Shown here one piece after another: positions 1 to 6,808 of a stretch of 8,770 bases of DNA. Each line of letters starts with the position of its first letter. Within the stretch, counting starts at the first letter, position 1. Made by a program: the position numbers and the translations under genes. Origin of the DNA: Thermoguttaceae bacterium (lineage in GTDB: Bacteria; Planctomycetota; Planctomycetia; Pirellulales; Thermoguttaceae). Location: contig JAFTCU010000346.1 in assembly GCA_017454585.1 (NCBI GenBank), positions 1 through 8,770 on the forward strand. The letters are read 5' to 3'. The notes under the pieces are model-generated. The model worked only from the letters and a program-made list of their open reading frames with translations, did not search any database and had not been told where the DNA came from.

Positions 1-163
1 GACCACAGGCGACGAGAATATTTTTGTTTTTGAACAAAGCCTGGTTCTTTTCCTGGATCGGCTTGAGCACCACCGCGGCCGAGGCCACGAAAACGGAGCA
101 GACCACGCACGTCAGGAAAGCAACAAGGAACGTTTTGAAAATGGAATCTTTCGATTTAGACAT
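1..163 (-). CDS. nqrC: Na+-translocating NADH-quinone reductase subunit C, N-terminal part (truncated by window edge)
   Basis: Only the first 54 codons are inside the window; the gene continues past the left edge. NqrC is a membrane-anchored subunit of the sodium-pumping NADH:quinone oxidoreductase and carries a covalent FMN in its periplasmic domain; the FMN-bearing threonine would lie outside this window. The visible peptide starts MSKSKDSIFKTFLVAF, has one hydrophobic anchor at about residues 9-32, then the motif VLKPIQEKNQ. The short charged N-terminus, single helix and 'LKPIQE' segment followed by 'NIL' are typical of NqrC. The ATG at 163-161 is preceded by a good Shine-Dalgarno (GAAGGGAG on the minus strand, about 7 bases upstream). 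The start overlaps the end of nqrB by 8 bases (ATGTCTAA), which suggests translational coupling. Identification rests on the N-terminal motif plus the nqrA-nqrB context. Confidence 0.9.
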   Translation of the reverse strand, partial: MSKSKDSIFKTFLVAFLTCVVCSVFVASAAVVLKPIQEKNQALFKNKNILVACG

Positions 164-1472
164 TGCGCAGCTCCCTTCTCTTGATGTTGGCACGGACGAA
201 GAAGTAATCGATCGTCGGCGCGCAGACGTTACCAAACAGGATCGCGAGCATCACACCTTCCGGGTAGGCCGGGTTCAGGACGCGGACCATCAGAACGAGG
301 AAACCGATCAGGAACCCGTAAATGTACTGACCTTTGAGGGTCATGGAACCAGTAACCGGGTCCGTCGCCATGAAGACCATACCGAATGCGAGACCGCCGA
401 GCACGAAATGCCAGTGCGGGGAAACGCCAAAGACCGGATTGTGCGTCATACCAGTTGCATACATGAAATAGAAAAGCCCGGATGTCGCCATCGCACCCAC
501 GGCAAGCGAAGCCATGATGCGCCACGAACCGATGCCGGTGTAAACGAGCAGGACCGCACCGATGAGGCAGGCCAGCGTCGAGGTTTCACCCATTGAGCCG
601 GGGATCAGACCGACAAAGGCGTAGAACCAGTACTGCATTTCCGTCAGGCCCTGAGCAGCGGCAAGCTGGCGAATGCCGTCCATGCCGGAGGTAAGTGTCA
701 GCCCCAGCGGAGTCGCCTGGGAAATTCCATCCACCGCGACCCACATCGAGTCGCCGCAGATGTTCGTCGCGAACGTGAAGAACAGGAACGCGCGGGCGGC
801 AAGCGCCGGGTTCAGGAAGTTGCGGCCCGTTCCGCCGAAAAGCTCTTTCGCAACCACTACACCGAACGAAATCGCGATGGCGACCTGCCAGAGCGGGATC
901 GTTGCGGGGAGCGTGCACGGCAGAAGCAGCGACGTGACGAAGAAACCTTCGTTGATCTCTTCATGCTTCACGGACGCGAAAAGGAGCTCCCAGAGAATAC
1001 CGACCACAAACGTGACCGCGTACACGGGAATAAAATACAGAGCGCCGAAAATCATGCACGTGAGAATGTACATGATCCACGAGCAGCAGGTGCCGGCCGG
1101 CGCAATCGTCAGCGCACAGGAACCCCACGACTGCGTGAGATTCAGGAGCCACTGCATAAGCCACGCCTGCCACTGGAACGTCAGCCAGCTTCCCGAAACC
1201 GGGATCTCGGTCAGGCCGTTGGCTTTCATTGCCGTGAACGCCTGGAAGCCGGTATTGAACATGGCCATCAGAACGCACGGGACCACCGCGATCATGACGG
1301 TCGTCATGGTGCGTTTCAGGCAAAGCGTATCACGAACGTGAACGGAACCCGCGGCGACGTATTTCGGCGTGTAGAGGAACGTGTCGATCGCTTCGTACAT
1401 CGGGTACAGAGGGCGAAGGAATTTGTTCGTCTCGAACATCGTGCCGACTTTATCCATTAATTTTCTCAGCAT
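156..1472 (-). CDS. nqrB: Na+-translocating NADH-quinone reductase subunit B
   Basis: NqrB is the large multi-helix membrane subunit of the Na+-NQR complex. It binds a covalent FMN and takes part in quinone reduction and sodium transport. The 438-residue product is hydrophobic, with about ten membrane segments. Near the N-terminus it has the family-like stretch YTPKYVAAGSVHVRDTLCLKR. The covalent flavin site is probably the threonine of DGISQATPLG, at about residues 248-257 (Thr254). The C-terminal half has HWHFVLGGLAFGMVFMATDPVTG, common to NqrB/RnfD proteins. I chose the ATG at 1472-1470 because GGAGG lies 9 bases before it. An in-frame TTG at 1493 would place that Shine-Dalgarno inside the coding region. 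The start lies 4 bases after the nqrA stop and the end overlaps nqrC by 8 bases, so the three genes form one operon. The residue before the flavin-site Ala is Gln rather than the Gly of the SGAT motif usually quoted. Confidence 0.95.
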   Translation of the reverse strand: MLRKLMDKVGTMFETNKFLRPLYPMYEAIDTFLYTPKYVAAGSVHVRDTLCLKRTMTTVMIAVVPCVLMAMFNTGFQAFTAMKANGLTEIPVSGSWLTFQWQAWLMQWLLNLTQSWGSCALTIAPAGTCCSWIMYILTCMIFGALYFIPVYAVTFVVGILWELLFASVKHEEINEGFFVTSLLLPCTLPATIPLWQVAIAISFGVVVAKELFGGTGRNFLNPALAARAFLFFTFATNICGDSMWVAVDGISQATPLGLTLTSGMDGIRQLAAAQGLTEMQYWFYAFVGLIPGSMGETSTLACLIGAVLLVYTGIGSWRIMASLAVGAMATSGLFYFMYATGMTHNPVFGVSPHWHFVLGGLAFGMVFMATDPVTGSMTLKGQYIYGFLIGFLVLMVRVLNPAYPEGVMLAILFGNVCAPTIDYFFVRANIKRRELRNV

Positions 1473-1476
1473 GATC

Positions 1477-2844
1477 TCAGCCCTCCTTCTCAATCGTGGT
1501 CAGGACTTCGCGCAGCATGGCGCCAAAGTCGTTCTTGCCGGGATCAACGAATGTGCACAGCGCAAGGTCTTCTTCTTCAAGTTCCAGAGCGCCGAGAGCC
1601 TCAGCTTCTTCCAGGTCCTTGTAGGAAAGTGAGCGCAGCAGGTACGTCGGCAAAATATCCAGCGGCATCACTTCCTCCAGACTTCCGATCGGAACGATCG
1701 CGCGGTGACCGCCGTGGAGTGCCGTATCCATTTTGAATTTTTTCCAAGGGTAGAGGCTTGAGAAATTTACCCGCTTGAAAGAATACGTCGTGAAACCGGG
1801 CAAAACCCAACCGAACAGATGGCGTTTGTCCCCTTCTTCAAGGACAGAAATTTGCGTGTGGTAACGACCGAGGAAATCAACCGGTTCGCAGGCGGTGCGG
1901 CCGTTCAGAACGGAGCCGCTGACTACGCGATTGTCCTTATTAATTAATTCACCCTTCACGAGCTGCGAAACGCACGCACCCATACGAGTCTTGATCAGAC
2001 GCGGGCGATCCACTCGCGGCCCCGCCAGCGAAATGACGCGCGTAACGTCGATCTTACCGGTCGTGAATAGCTTGCCGATCGCGATGACATCCTGGTAACC
2101 GATGTACCAGACGCGTTTCTTGCTGCTTACGGGACAAAGGAAATGAATGTGCGTTCCCACGAGTCCGGCCGGGTGCGGGCCTTTGAACGAGGCTTCGATC
2201 AGGCCTGGCAGATTCGTGTCTTCGCCGGGGATGTTCGCGCCAGCGGCACGGCAGACGAACATCTGCGGGGCCTGGAGCGAGGAAAGAACACGCAAACCAT
2301 TCACAAATGCCGGTTTGTCAGCCGAAATGACCACTTCCGGATTGGCTGCCAGCGGGTTTGTATCCATCGCGTTTACAAAAATCGCCGCTGGTTTGGAGTC
2401 CAGGGCGGGTATTTTGCCAAACGGGCGAGTACGGAAGGCCGTCCACATGCCACTTTCAACCAGATTTTTCACCACTTCTTCACGTGGGATGGAAGAAAGT
2501 TTATCGGATTCGTATTTCTTGAAAGTCAGCGCTTCGGCTTCTTCTTTTCCGCCATCGACCTTGATCACGATGGACTGGAAAGAACGACGCTCGCCGCGGT
2601 TGATGGATTCCACCGTACCGCCTGCGGGAGAAGTGAATACGACGCCAGGGTTCTTCATGTCGGTGAAGAGGACCTGACCGATTTTCACTTTGTCGCCCAC
2701 CTGAACAGCCAACGCGGGACGCAGACCCACATAGTCCGGCCCCACCAGCGCGACTTTACTCACAGCTTTCGCCCCGAAAACCTTCTGCTCCGGCGGACCG
2801 GCGAGCGGTAAATCAAGGCCTTTTCTAATCGTAAATTTCTGCAT
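1477..2844 (-). CDS. nqrA: Na+-translocating NADH-quinone reductase subunit A
   Basis: NqrA is the cytoplasmic subunit of the Na+-NQR complex, related to RnfC, and is implicated in quinone binding. The 455-residue product has the usual family length. It starts [20 protein letters not shown], the characteristic NqrA N-terminus, followed by a barrel-sandwich-like segment ([19 protein letters not shown], then [16 protein letters not shown] at roughly residues 72-87). A central stretch reads [20 protein letters not shown], then [10 protein letters not shown]. There are no membrane segments, which fits a soluble subunit. It is the first gene of the nqrABC(DEF) operon and lies 4 bases before nqrB. 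The start ATG at 2844-2842 has no strong Shine-Dalgarno, but the family N-terminus begins there and no better upstream start is visible. Confidence 0.95.
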   Translation of the reverse strand: MQKFTIRKGLDLPLAGPPEQKVFGAKAVSKVALVGPDYVGLRPALAVQVGDKVKIGQVLFTDMKNPGVVFTSPAGGTVESINRGERRSFQSIVIKVDGGKEEAEALTFKKYESDKLSSIPREEVVKNLVESGMWTAFRTRPFGKIPALDSKPAAIFVNAMDTNPLAANPEVVISADKPAFVNGLRVLSSLQAPQMFVCRAAGANIPGEDTNLPGLIEASFKGPHPAGLVGTHIHFLCPVSSKKRVWYIGYQDVIAIGKLFTTGKIDVTRVISLAGPRVDRPRLIKTRMGACVSQLVKGELINKDNRVVSGSVLNGRTACEPVDFLGRYHTQISVLEEGDKRHLFGWVLPGFTTYSFKRVNFSSLYPWKKFKMDTALHGGHRAIVPIGSLEEVMPLDILPTYLLRSLSYKDLEEAEALGALELEEEDLALCTFVDPGKNDFGAMLREVLTTIEKEG

Positions 2845-2870
2845 AGCTAATCTATTTAGGGGTGATGATT

Positions 2871-2898
2871 AACGAATAATGAATAACGAATAAGGAAT
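2871..2898. repeat. 14-base direct tandem repeat, two copies, upstream of nqrA
   Basis: AACGAATAATGAAT (2871-2884) is followed directly by AACGAATAAGGAAT (2885-2898), matching at 13 of 14 positions. It ends 27 bases before the nqrA start codon, so it probably lies in the nqr 5' untranslated leader. It may be simple replication slippage in AT-rich DNA; no function can be read from the sequence. Confidence 0.7.
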
Positions 2899-2984
2899 AA
2901 TGGGAAGAAAGAGTTCGACTTCGAATTAGTGTTTAACTCATTCCAAATACTATTCTTTTTTCGTTACCCATCTCCTTAACTGTT

Positions 2985-3005
2985 TATTCTGCCGACAGCA
3001 GAATA
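2985..3005. repeat. Perfect 8-bp inverted repeat (stem-loop or operator)
   Basis: TATTCTGC (2985-2992) and GCAGAATA (2998-3005) are exact reverse complements separated by the 5-base loop CGACA. It could form a stem-loop near the 5' end of an nqr leader transcript, or be a protein-binding palindrome. No T-run follows directly on either strand, so it is not a convincing terminator. Confidence 0.6.
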
Positions 3006-3020
3006 CTTAAAATCTTTTCT

Positions 3021-3048
3021 ATTGTAACATTTTTATCAGAAGTTTCGA
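3021..3048 (-). promoter_or_regulatory. Possible promoter for the nqr operon
   Basis: On the minus strand the sequence reads TCGAAA (3048-3043), a 16-base spacer, then an extended -10-like TGTTACAAT (3029-3021, hexamer TACAAT). Transcription would start near 3014, giving a leader of about 170 bases that begins just before the 2985-3005 stem-loop. A second candidate, TTGAAA (3093-3088) and TAAAAT (3069-3064) with an 18-base spacer, lies upstream. In such AT-rich DNA chance matches are frequent, so this is tentative. Confidence 0.3.
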
Positions 3049-3063
3049 CGGGGGGACCCCCGT
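3048..3063. repeat. GC-rich inverted repeat in AT-rich DNA
   Basis: ACGGGG (3048-3053) and CCCCGT (3058-3063) pair as a 6-bp stem around the tetrad GGAC. It stands out as a GC island in AT-rich DNA, and T-rich sequence follows on the plus strand (with a six-T run at 3074-3079). It abuts the candidate -35 box of the nqr promoter. It may be an operator or a plus-strand terminator-like structure, but no plus-strand gene lies upstream for it to terminate. Confidence 0.5.
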
Positions 3064-3317
3064 ATTTTACTCATTTTTTCTAAAATTTTTCAAGTTTTTT
3101 TGGAATGTCCGGAATAAAGGGAGTTTTTTTTCGGTCGTATGAGATATACGCATAAACCTGAACTTTGCCTCCATTTCATAAAAGGTCCAAAAGAAAGAAA
3201 ATCAACACGATGTCAAAACGCGCAAATTTGTTAAAATGTGCAAAGTTTCAAGAACCATAAAATGCAAAAATTTTGCTGAAAGTTGAAGAAAGTTGGCAAA
3301 AATCGAACCGGTCCCCC

Positions 3318-3345
3318 TACACAGAATATACAGGTGTGCTAAAAT
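3318..3345 (+). promoter_or_regulatory. Possible extended -10 promoter for tpiA
   Basis: TGTGCTAAAAT (3335-3345) resembles an extended -10 element (TG-N-TAAAAT). A weak -35-like TACACA (3318-3323) lies 16 bases upstream of the hexamer. It would give a leader of about 68 bases before tpiA. The better -35 match TTGACA at 3374-3379 pairs only with CATAAA (3398-3403), which would start transcription on top of the Shine-Dalgarno, so I prefer the upstream element. Confidence 0.3.
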
Positions 3346-3419
3346 AACAGACTATAAAATCTCATATTATTTTTTGACAATTCATCAGACTCACAATCAT
3401 AAATCACAAGGAGTTGAAA

Positions 3420-4175
3420 ATGCGTCGTCCTTTCATCGCTGGTAACTGGAAAATGAACATGGATCGTGCCGGAGCCGTCGCTTTGGTCGAAGGCTTGAAG
3501 GAAGCCGCCAAAGATGTCGATTACGCCGACATCGCGGTCTGTCCGCCGTTCGTTTACATTGACGCGGTCGCTCAGGTCCTCAAAGGTTCCAATATTGGAG
3601 TCGGCGCTCAGGACTGTTACTTCGAAGAAAAAGGCGCGTTCACCGGTGAGATCAGTGTTGGAATGCTGAAAGACATCGGCTGCAAGTATGTCATCCTCGG
3701 TCACAGCGAACGCCGCCACATCATCGGTGAGAGCAACGAGCTTACCAACAAAAAACTCAAAGCCGTCCTTGCCGCCGGTTTGATCCCGATCCTTTGCATT
3801 GGTGAAATGCTCGAACAGCGCGAAGCGGACCAGACGTGCGACATCAACGCCGAGCAGTTCCTTGGCTCGCTGGCTGGTGTTTCCGCTGAAGACATGAAAA
3901 AAGTCGTCATTGCCTACGAACCCGTTTGGGCGATTGGAACCGGCAAAACCGCGACCCCGGCCATGGCTGAAGAAGTCCACGCCGGCATCCGCAAGCTCAT
4001 CGAGTTCCGCTTCAACAAAGAAGTGGCCGAAGCCGTTCGTATTCAGTACGGCGGAAGCATGAAACCGGGCAATGCGAAAGACCTTCTGGCGGAAGCCGAC
4101 ATTGACGGCGGTCTGATCGGCGGTGCCGCTCTGAAAGTTGCTGACTTCATGGGAATTATTGAGGCCGCGAAATAA
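3420..4175 (+). CDS. tpiA: Triosephosphate isomerase
   Basis: This cytoplasmic glycolytic enzyme interconverts dihydroxyacetone phosphate and glyceraldehyde 3-phosphate. The 251-residue product is full length for the family. The substrate-binding segment AGNWKMN contains catalytic Lys11. ILGHSERR contains the electrophilic His95. AYEPVWAIGTGKTA contains the catalytic base Glu167 and the mobile loop 6. The phosphate-binding segments are YGGSMKPGN (about 210-218) and GGLIGGAAL (230-238). All key residues are present. I chose the ATG at 3420 because AAGGAG (3408-3413) lies 6 bases upstream; an in-frame TTG at 3414 directly abuts that Shine-Dalgarno and is unlikely. secG follows after 69 bases with no visible terminator, and tpiA-secG adjacency is common in bacteria, so they may be cotranscribed. 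Confidence 0.98.
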   Translation: MRRPFIAGNWKMNMDRAGAVALVEGLKEAAKDVDYADIAVCPPFVYIDAVAQVLKGSNIGVGAQDCYFEEKGAFTGEISVGMLKDIGCKYVILGHSERRHIIGESNELTNKKLKAVLAAGLIPILCIGEMLEQREADQTCDINAEQFLGSLAGVSAEDMKKVVIAYEPVWAIGTGKTATPAMAEEVHAGIRKLIEFRFNKEVAEAVRIQYGGSMKPGNAKDLLAEADIDGGLIGGAALKVADFMGIIEAAK

Positions 4176-4244
4176 GAATCCACAAACAATGAGTAAAGAT
4201 TTATTCTCTATTCATTTGAATTCAACAAAACCTGGGTACAAATT

Positions 4245-4970
4245 ATGATTATTAAAATTTTGCTTGCGTTAGCGATGGCAGTTTTGAGCCTGTTTCTGCT
4301 GCTCATCATCCTCGTTCAGAAGGGCAGAGGCGGCGGTCTGGCTGGCGCTCTCGGTGGAGCTGGCGGTTCCAGCGCGTTTGGTGCTAAAGCCGGTGACACT
4401 TTTACAAAAATTACTATCGTCGTAGCCAGCATCTGGATTTTGACTTGTGCGTTCTCATGCTTCTGGTATTCGCATCTGGCCAAGCAGTCCGTAACGGATG
4501 AAGGAATGTGGAAGAAACCCGCAGCAGAAAGTGATGCAGCCGGTACCACTTCCGAACTGGAAGCGATCGCTGATTCCGCGGAACCTGCTGCTGAAACAAC
4601 GGCAGAAAACGCTCCGGCAGAGGGCACTCCGGCAGAGGGCACTCCGGCAGAAGCGGCCCAGCTTCCTGAAACCATCAATCTGGAAGATGCCGCTCCAGTT
4701 GAAAACGCCCCGGCTCCTGAAGCTGCTCCGGCGGAACCCGCTCCGGCCCCTGAAGCTGTTCCGGCCCCTGAAGCTGCTCCGGCTGCTGAAGCTGCCCCGG
4801 CCCCTGAAGCTACTCCGGCCCCTGAAGCTGCCCCGGCCCCTGAAGCTGCTCCGGCCCCTGAAGCTGCCCCGGCTCCTGAAGCTACTCCGGCCCCTGAAGC
4901 TGCCCCGGCTCCTGAAGCTGCTCCGGCCCCTGAAGCTGCTCCGGCCCCTGAAGCTCCAGCCGCGAACTGA
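4245..4970 (+). CDS. secG: Preprotein translocase subunit SecG with long Pro/Ala/Glu repeat tail
   Basis: SecG is a small inner-membrane subunit of the SecYEG translocon. Residues 1-80 are a typical SecG: a first membrane helix at about 3-24, the conserved [16 protein letters not shown] loop, SSAFGAKAG, then a second helix at about 56-76. The product is 241 residues, while SecG is usually about 70-130. The extra part starts near residue 80. It is first an acidic, Ala-rich stretch with two copies of a Pro-Ala-Glu-Gly-Thr unit near 124-136. It then has twelve hexapeptides of the form PAPEAA (last residue A, T, V or P) at residues 167-238. The tail is low-complexity and probably disordered. The ATG at 4245 is the natural start for the first helix, although its Shine-Dalgarno is weak. 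Assignment of the N-terminal domain is firm; the role of the tail is unknown. Confidence 0.92.
   Translation: MIIKILLALAMAVLSLFLLLIILVQKGRGGGLAGALGGAGGSSAFGAKAGDTFTKITIVVASIWILTCAFSCFWYSHLAKQSVTDEGMWKKPAAESDAAGTTSELEAIADSAEPAAETTAENAPAEGTPAEGTPAEAAQLPETINLEDAAPVENAPAPEAAPAEPAPAPEAVPAPEAAPAAEAAPAPEATPAPEAAPAPEAAPAPEAAPAPEATPAPEAAPAPEAAPAPEAAPAPEAPAAN
4743..4958 (+). repeat. 18-bp coding tandem repeat, 12 units, in secG
   Basis: Twelve in-frame 18-base units (consensus CCGGCCCCTGAAGCTGCT) encode the PAPEAA hexapeptides of the SecG tail. Copies differ mostly at synonymous positions (GCC/GCT) and at the sixth residue, which indicates growth by repeat slippage. A smaller tandem of a 15-base unit (ACTCCGGCAGAGGGC) lies at about 4611-4650. 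Repeat number may vary between strains or be collapsed in assemblies. Confidence 0.9.
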
Positions 4971-4992
4971 TTGTCCGCAATTTCGTTCCTTA

Positions 4993-5028
4993 CCCGTAAA
5001 GTTTTGAAGTGATTCAGAATTTTACGGG
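4993..5028 (+). terminator. 16-bp hairpin with GNRA-type loop between secG and yicC
   Basis: Arms 4993-5008 (CCCGTAAAGTTTTGAA) and 5013-5028 (TTCAGAATTTTACGGG) pair along all 16 positions, with two G-U wobbles in the RNA. They enclose the loop GTGA, a GNRA-type tetraloop. It begins 22 bases after the secG stop and ends 25 bases before the yicC Shine-Dalgarno. The sequence after it (CGATTTTCAC) has only a short T-run, so it may be a weak intrinsic terminator, an attenuator, or an RNA processing or stability element. The structure is clear; its function is inferred. Confidence 0.5.
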
Positions 5029-5064
5029 CGATTTTCACATTGAGCATCCAATTGAGGTGGTCCT

Positions 5065-5946
5065 TTGCTTCAAAGCATGACTGGTTACGGCGATGCTGTT
5101 ACCGAGCGTAACGGATTTTCCGTTTCCGTTGAGATTCGTTCCATTAATAATCGTTTTCTGAAAATTTCGTCCAGATTCAGTGAACCTCTCGGATCATTGG
5201 AACTTCAAGTGGAAGACGAAATCCGCAAAATGATTAGTCGTGGGTCTGTCACGGTAAACGTTAAAATTTCCCGCGCCAAGAAAGCTGACGCTTACCAGAT
5301 CAACTTCGTACTTCTTTCGTCGTACCGGGATCAACTTGACAGCTGGCTCAAGGAATCGAACGCGAGTGCGCATTGGTGCGATTTTCAAACTCTTTTGAAT
5401 CTTCCCGGTGTAGTTGAAAACACTGGTGATGACGACTCATCCGCGGTTGCTCCAATGGTATTGGAAACATTAAACGCTGCGACCCAGAAGCTGGTCGCCA
5501 TGCGTATCCGCGAAGGGAAGGCAATGGGTGAGGATTTACTTGTGAACCTCGCGGATGTTGAGACTCACCTCGGCGTGGTGATCGAACGCGCACCGCAGAT
5601 CGCTCCGATTTTCGGCGAGCGTCTGGTGGAACGCCTGAATAAATTGTTCGAGCAGGTCGGTGTAGAGATCCAACAGGCCGATGTCATTCGCGAAATCGGC
5701 ATTTTCGCCGACAAATGCGACATTTCGGAAGAAATTGCCCGACTGAAAAGTCACATTTCGCAGTTCCGGAGTATTTTGGCTAACGATGACTCGCCGGGGA
5801 AGAAGCTTGATTTTCTCACGCAGGAACTTTTCCGCGAGGTCAACACAATCGGCTCGAAAGCCAACGATTTCCCCATTTCCCAGGAAGTCATCAGCATGAA
5901 GGCTTCCATTGAGCGTATTCGTGAACAGGTGCAGAACATTGAATAA
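5065..5946 (+). CDS. yicC: YicC family endoribonuclease
   Basis: YicC proteins are bacterial endoribonucleases linked to stress and stationary-phase RNA turnover. The 293-residue product matches the family length and both conserved ends. The N-terminus has SMTGYG directly after the start, and the C-terminal domain has GKKLDFLTQELFREVNTIG (from about residue 245) and ends in EQVQNIE. The start is a TTG at 5065. GAGG (5054-5057) lies 7 bases upstream, and the family normally begins M-x-x-S-M-T-G-Y-G, which matches this TTG. The ATG at 5077 lies inside that motif and is too far from the Shine-Dalgarno. The gene overlaps gmk by 8 bases. The yicC-gmk-rpoZ order is widespread in bacteria, which supports the assignment. 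Confidence 0.93.
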   Translation: MLQSMTGYGDAVTERNGFSVSVEIRSINNRFLKISSRFSEPLGSLELQVEDEIRKMISRGSVTVNVKISRAKKADAYQINFVLLSSYRDQLDSWLKESNASAHWCDFQTLLNLPGVVENTGDDDSSAVAPMVLETLNAATQKLVAMRIREGKAMGEDLLVNLADVETHLGVVIERAPQIAPIFGERLVERLNKLFEQVGVEIQQADVIREIGIFADKCDISEEIARLKSHISQFRSILANDDSPGKKLDFLTQELFREVNTIGSKANDFPISQEVISMKASIERIREQVQNIE

Positions 5947-6520
5947 ACCAGGCCGTCTTCTCATCATTTCAGGACCGTCCGGCGTTGGAAAATCGACGAT
6001 TCGTGACCTGGTTCTTGAAAAATCGCCCGTCCCGATGCACCTGAGCGTCTCCGCAACGACACGCCCGATGCGTGGGAAAGAGCGGCATGGCGTTGATTAT
6101 TACTTTCTGACCGACGAAGAATTCGCCCGCCGCCGCGAGGAAGGCGATTTTGTCGAGTGTAAAGAGGTTTTTGGCCGAAATGTGTGGTACGGTACGCTTC
6201 GTTCGGAAGTGGAATCGTACCTCTCGGCTGGAACGTGGGTCATGCTTGAAATTGACGTTGACGGCTGCGCGGACGTCGTGGATCAATACCCCGATGCCGT
6301 AACGGTTTTTCTCGCACCGCCTTCCCTGGAAATACTTGAGAATCGCCTCCGTAACCGCGGTACGGAATCGGATGATGCGATTCGGAATCGGCTTTCACGA
6401 GCCGAATATGAGATCGGACGTTCCGGTTTTTATCGTTACCGGATCGTAAACGATGATTTGGACACAGCAGTAAACGATTTTTGTCAAATAATCAGTCAGG
6501 AAGCCCTGACAGGAGATTGA
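5939..6520 (+). CDS. gmk: Guanylate kinase
   Basis: This cytoplasmic enzyme phosphorylates GMP to GDP with ATP, feeding GTP and dGTP synthesis. From the chosen start the product has 193 residues, close to the usual size. The P-loop GPSGVGKST is at residues 12-20. The GMP-binding region SATTRPMRGKERHGVDYYF is at about 38-56. WYGT follows at 83-86, LEIDVDG at 103-109, the lid-like RNRGTESDD at 138-146, and IVNDDLD at 169-175. I chose the TTG at 5939: AGGTG lies 7 bases upstream and the protein then begins MNKPGRLLIISGPSG, as expected. Other in-frame starts (GTG 5921, TTG 5909) lie deeper inside yicC. The overlap with the yicC stop (TTGAATAA) suggests translational coupling. The exact start is the least certain part. 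Confidence 0.95.
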   Translation: MNKPGRLLIISGPSGVGKSTIRDLVLEKSPVPMHLSVSATTRPMRGKERHGVDYYFLTDEEFARRREEGDFVECKEVFGRNVWYGTLRSEVESYLSAGTWVMLEIDVDGCADVVDQYPDAVTVFLAPPSLEILENRLRNRGTESDDAIRNRLSRAEYEIGRSGFYRYRIVNDDLDTAVNDFCQIISQEALTGD

Positions 6521-6522
6521 AA

Positions 6523-6780
6523 ATGATTGATGAATTGAGAGATCGTTCGATTCACGAAAAAGTGGGCGGTGCGTTCAAACTGACCACGCTGATTCAGAAG
6601 CGTCTTGTGGAACTGAACCGCGGTTCCAAACCGCTCGTGGAGAGACTCCCGGGCGAAAGCAATCTGGAAATCGTCATCAAGGAGATCATGCAGGATAAAA
6701 TTTACCTCAGCATGAAGAACGAACTGCGCACCATCGAAGACGACTATATGCGCGATTCCATTGATTTCGATTCTGTCTGA
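6523..6780 (+). CDS. rpoZ: DNA-directed RNA polymerase omega subunit
   Basis: Omega is the small RNA polymerase subunit that helps fold and assemble the beta' subunit. The 85-residue product has the core expected of omega: GGAFKLTTLIQKRLVELNRG (about residues 15-34), then KPLVE, and LEIVIKEIMQDKI as the later helix. ATG 6523 has a clear AGGAG (6511-6515) 7 bases upstream, so the longer upstream reading frame is not the real start. It begins 2 bases after the gmk stop. The sequence is divergent from the enterobacterial protein, and the name rests partly on position, since rpoZ commonly follows gmk. Confidence 0.8.
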   Translation: MIDELRDRSIHEKVGGAFKLTTLIQKRLVELNRGSKPLVERLPGESNLEIVIKEIMQDKIYLSMKNELRTIEDDYMRDSIDFDSV

Positions 6781-6808
6781 AAAATTGAAAGGGCTTTCGT
6801 CCTGAACC

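Larger units (their letters stand above)
2845..3419. other. AT-rich divergent intergenic region between nqrA and tpiA
   Basis: About 575 bases separate the minus-strand nqr operon from plus-strand tpiA. No reading frame here resembles a protein; the only open stretch is an antisense continuation from tpiA. The region is clearly more AT-rich than the neighbouring genes, with many A and T runs. It contains a 14-base tandem repeat (2871-2898), an 8-bp inverted repeat (2985-3005), a GC-rich inverted repeat (3048-3063), smaller palindromes at 3223-3230 (CAAATTTG) and 3264-3276 (GCAAAAATTTTGC), a 5-bp stem at 3136-3150 (CGTAT/ATACG), and promoter-like boxes on both strands. It probably holds both promoters and a leader of the nqr transcript. 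No tRNA, rRNA or recognisable riboswitch was seen. Confidence 0.8.

Noticed and set aside
3374..3403. TTGACA plus CATAAA as the tpiA promoter
   Set aside because: The -35 match is perfect, but the implied start near 3410 would fall within the Shine-Dalgarno (3408-3413), so it is unlikely to be the productive promoter.
2845..3419. Replication origin at the strand switch between nqr and tpiA
   Set aside because: The region is AT-rich and divergent, but I saw no cluster of DnaA-box-like TTATCCACA sequences and no dnaA, dnaN or similar neighbour.
3339..3980. 213-codon minus-strand open frame opposite tpiA
   Set aside because: It lies antisense to a fully conserved triosephosphate isomerase and has no recognisable motifs.
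4743..4958. Regular repeats resembling a CRISPR array or minisatellite
   Set aside because: The units are contiguous, have no spacers and stay in frame within secG, so they are a coding tandem repeat.
4316..5047. Long minus-strand open frame rich in Gly/Ala/Ser across the secG tail
   Set aside because: It is the mirror of the 18-bp coding repeat; the absence of stops follows from the repeat's composition, and the plus-strand frame has the recognisable SecG core.
6787..6799. Short GAAAG/CTTTC hairpin between rpoZ and coaC
   Set aside because: The stem is 5 bp with a 2-base loop and no T-run, too weak to call a terminator.
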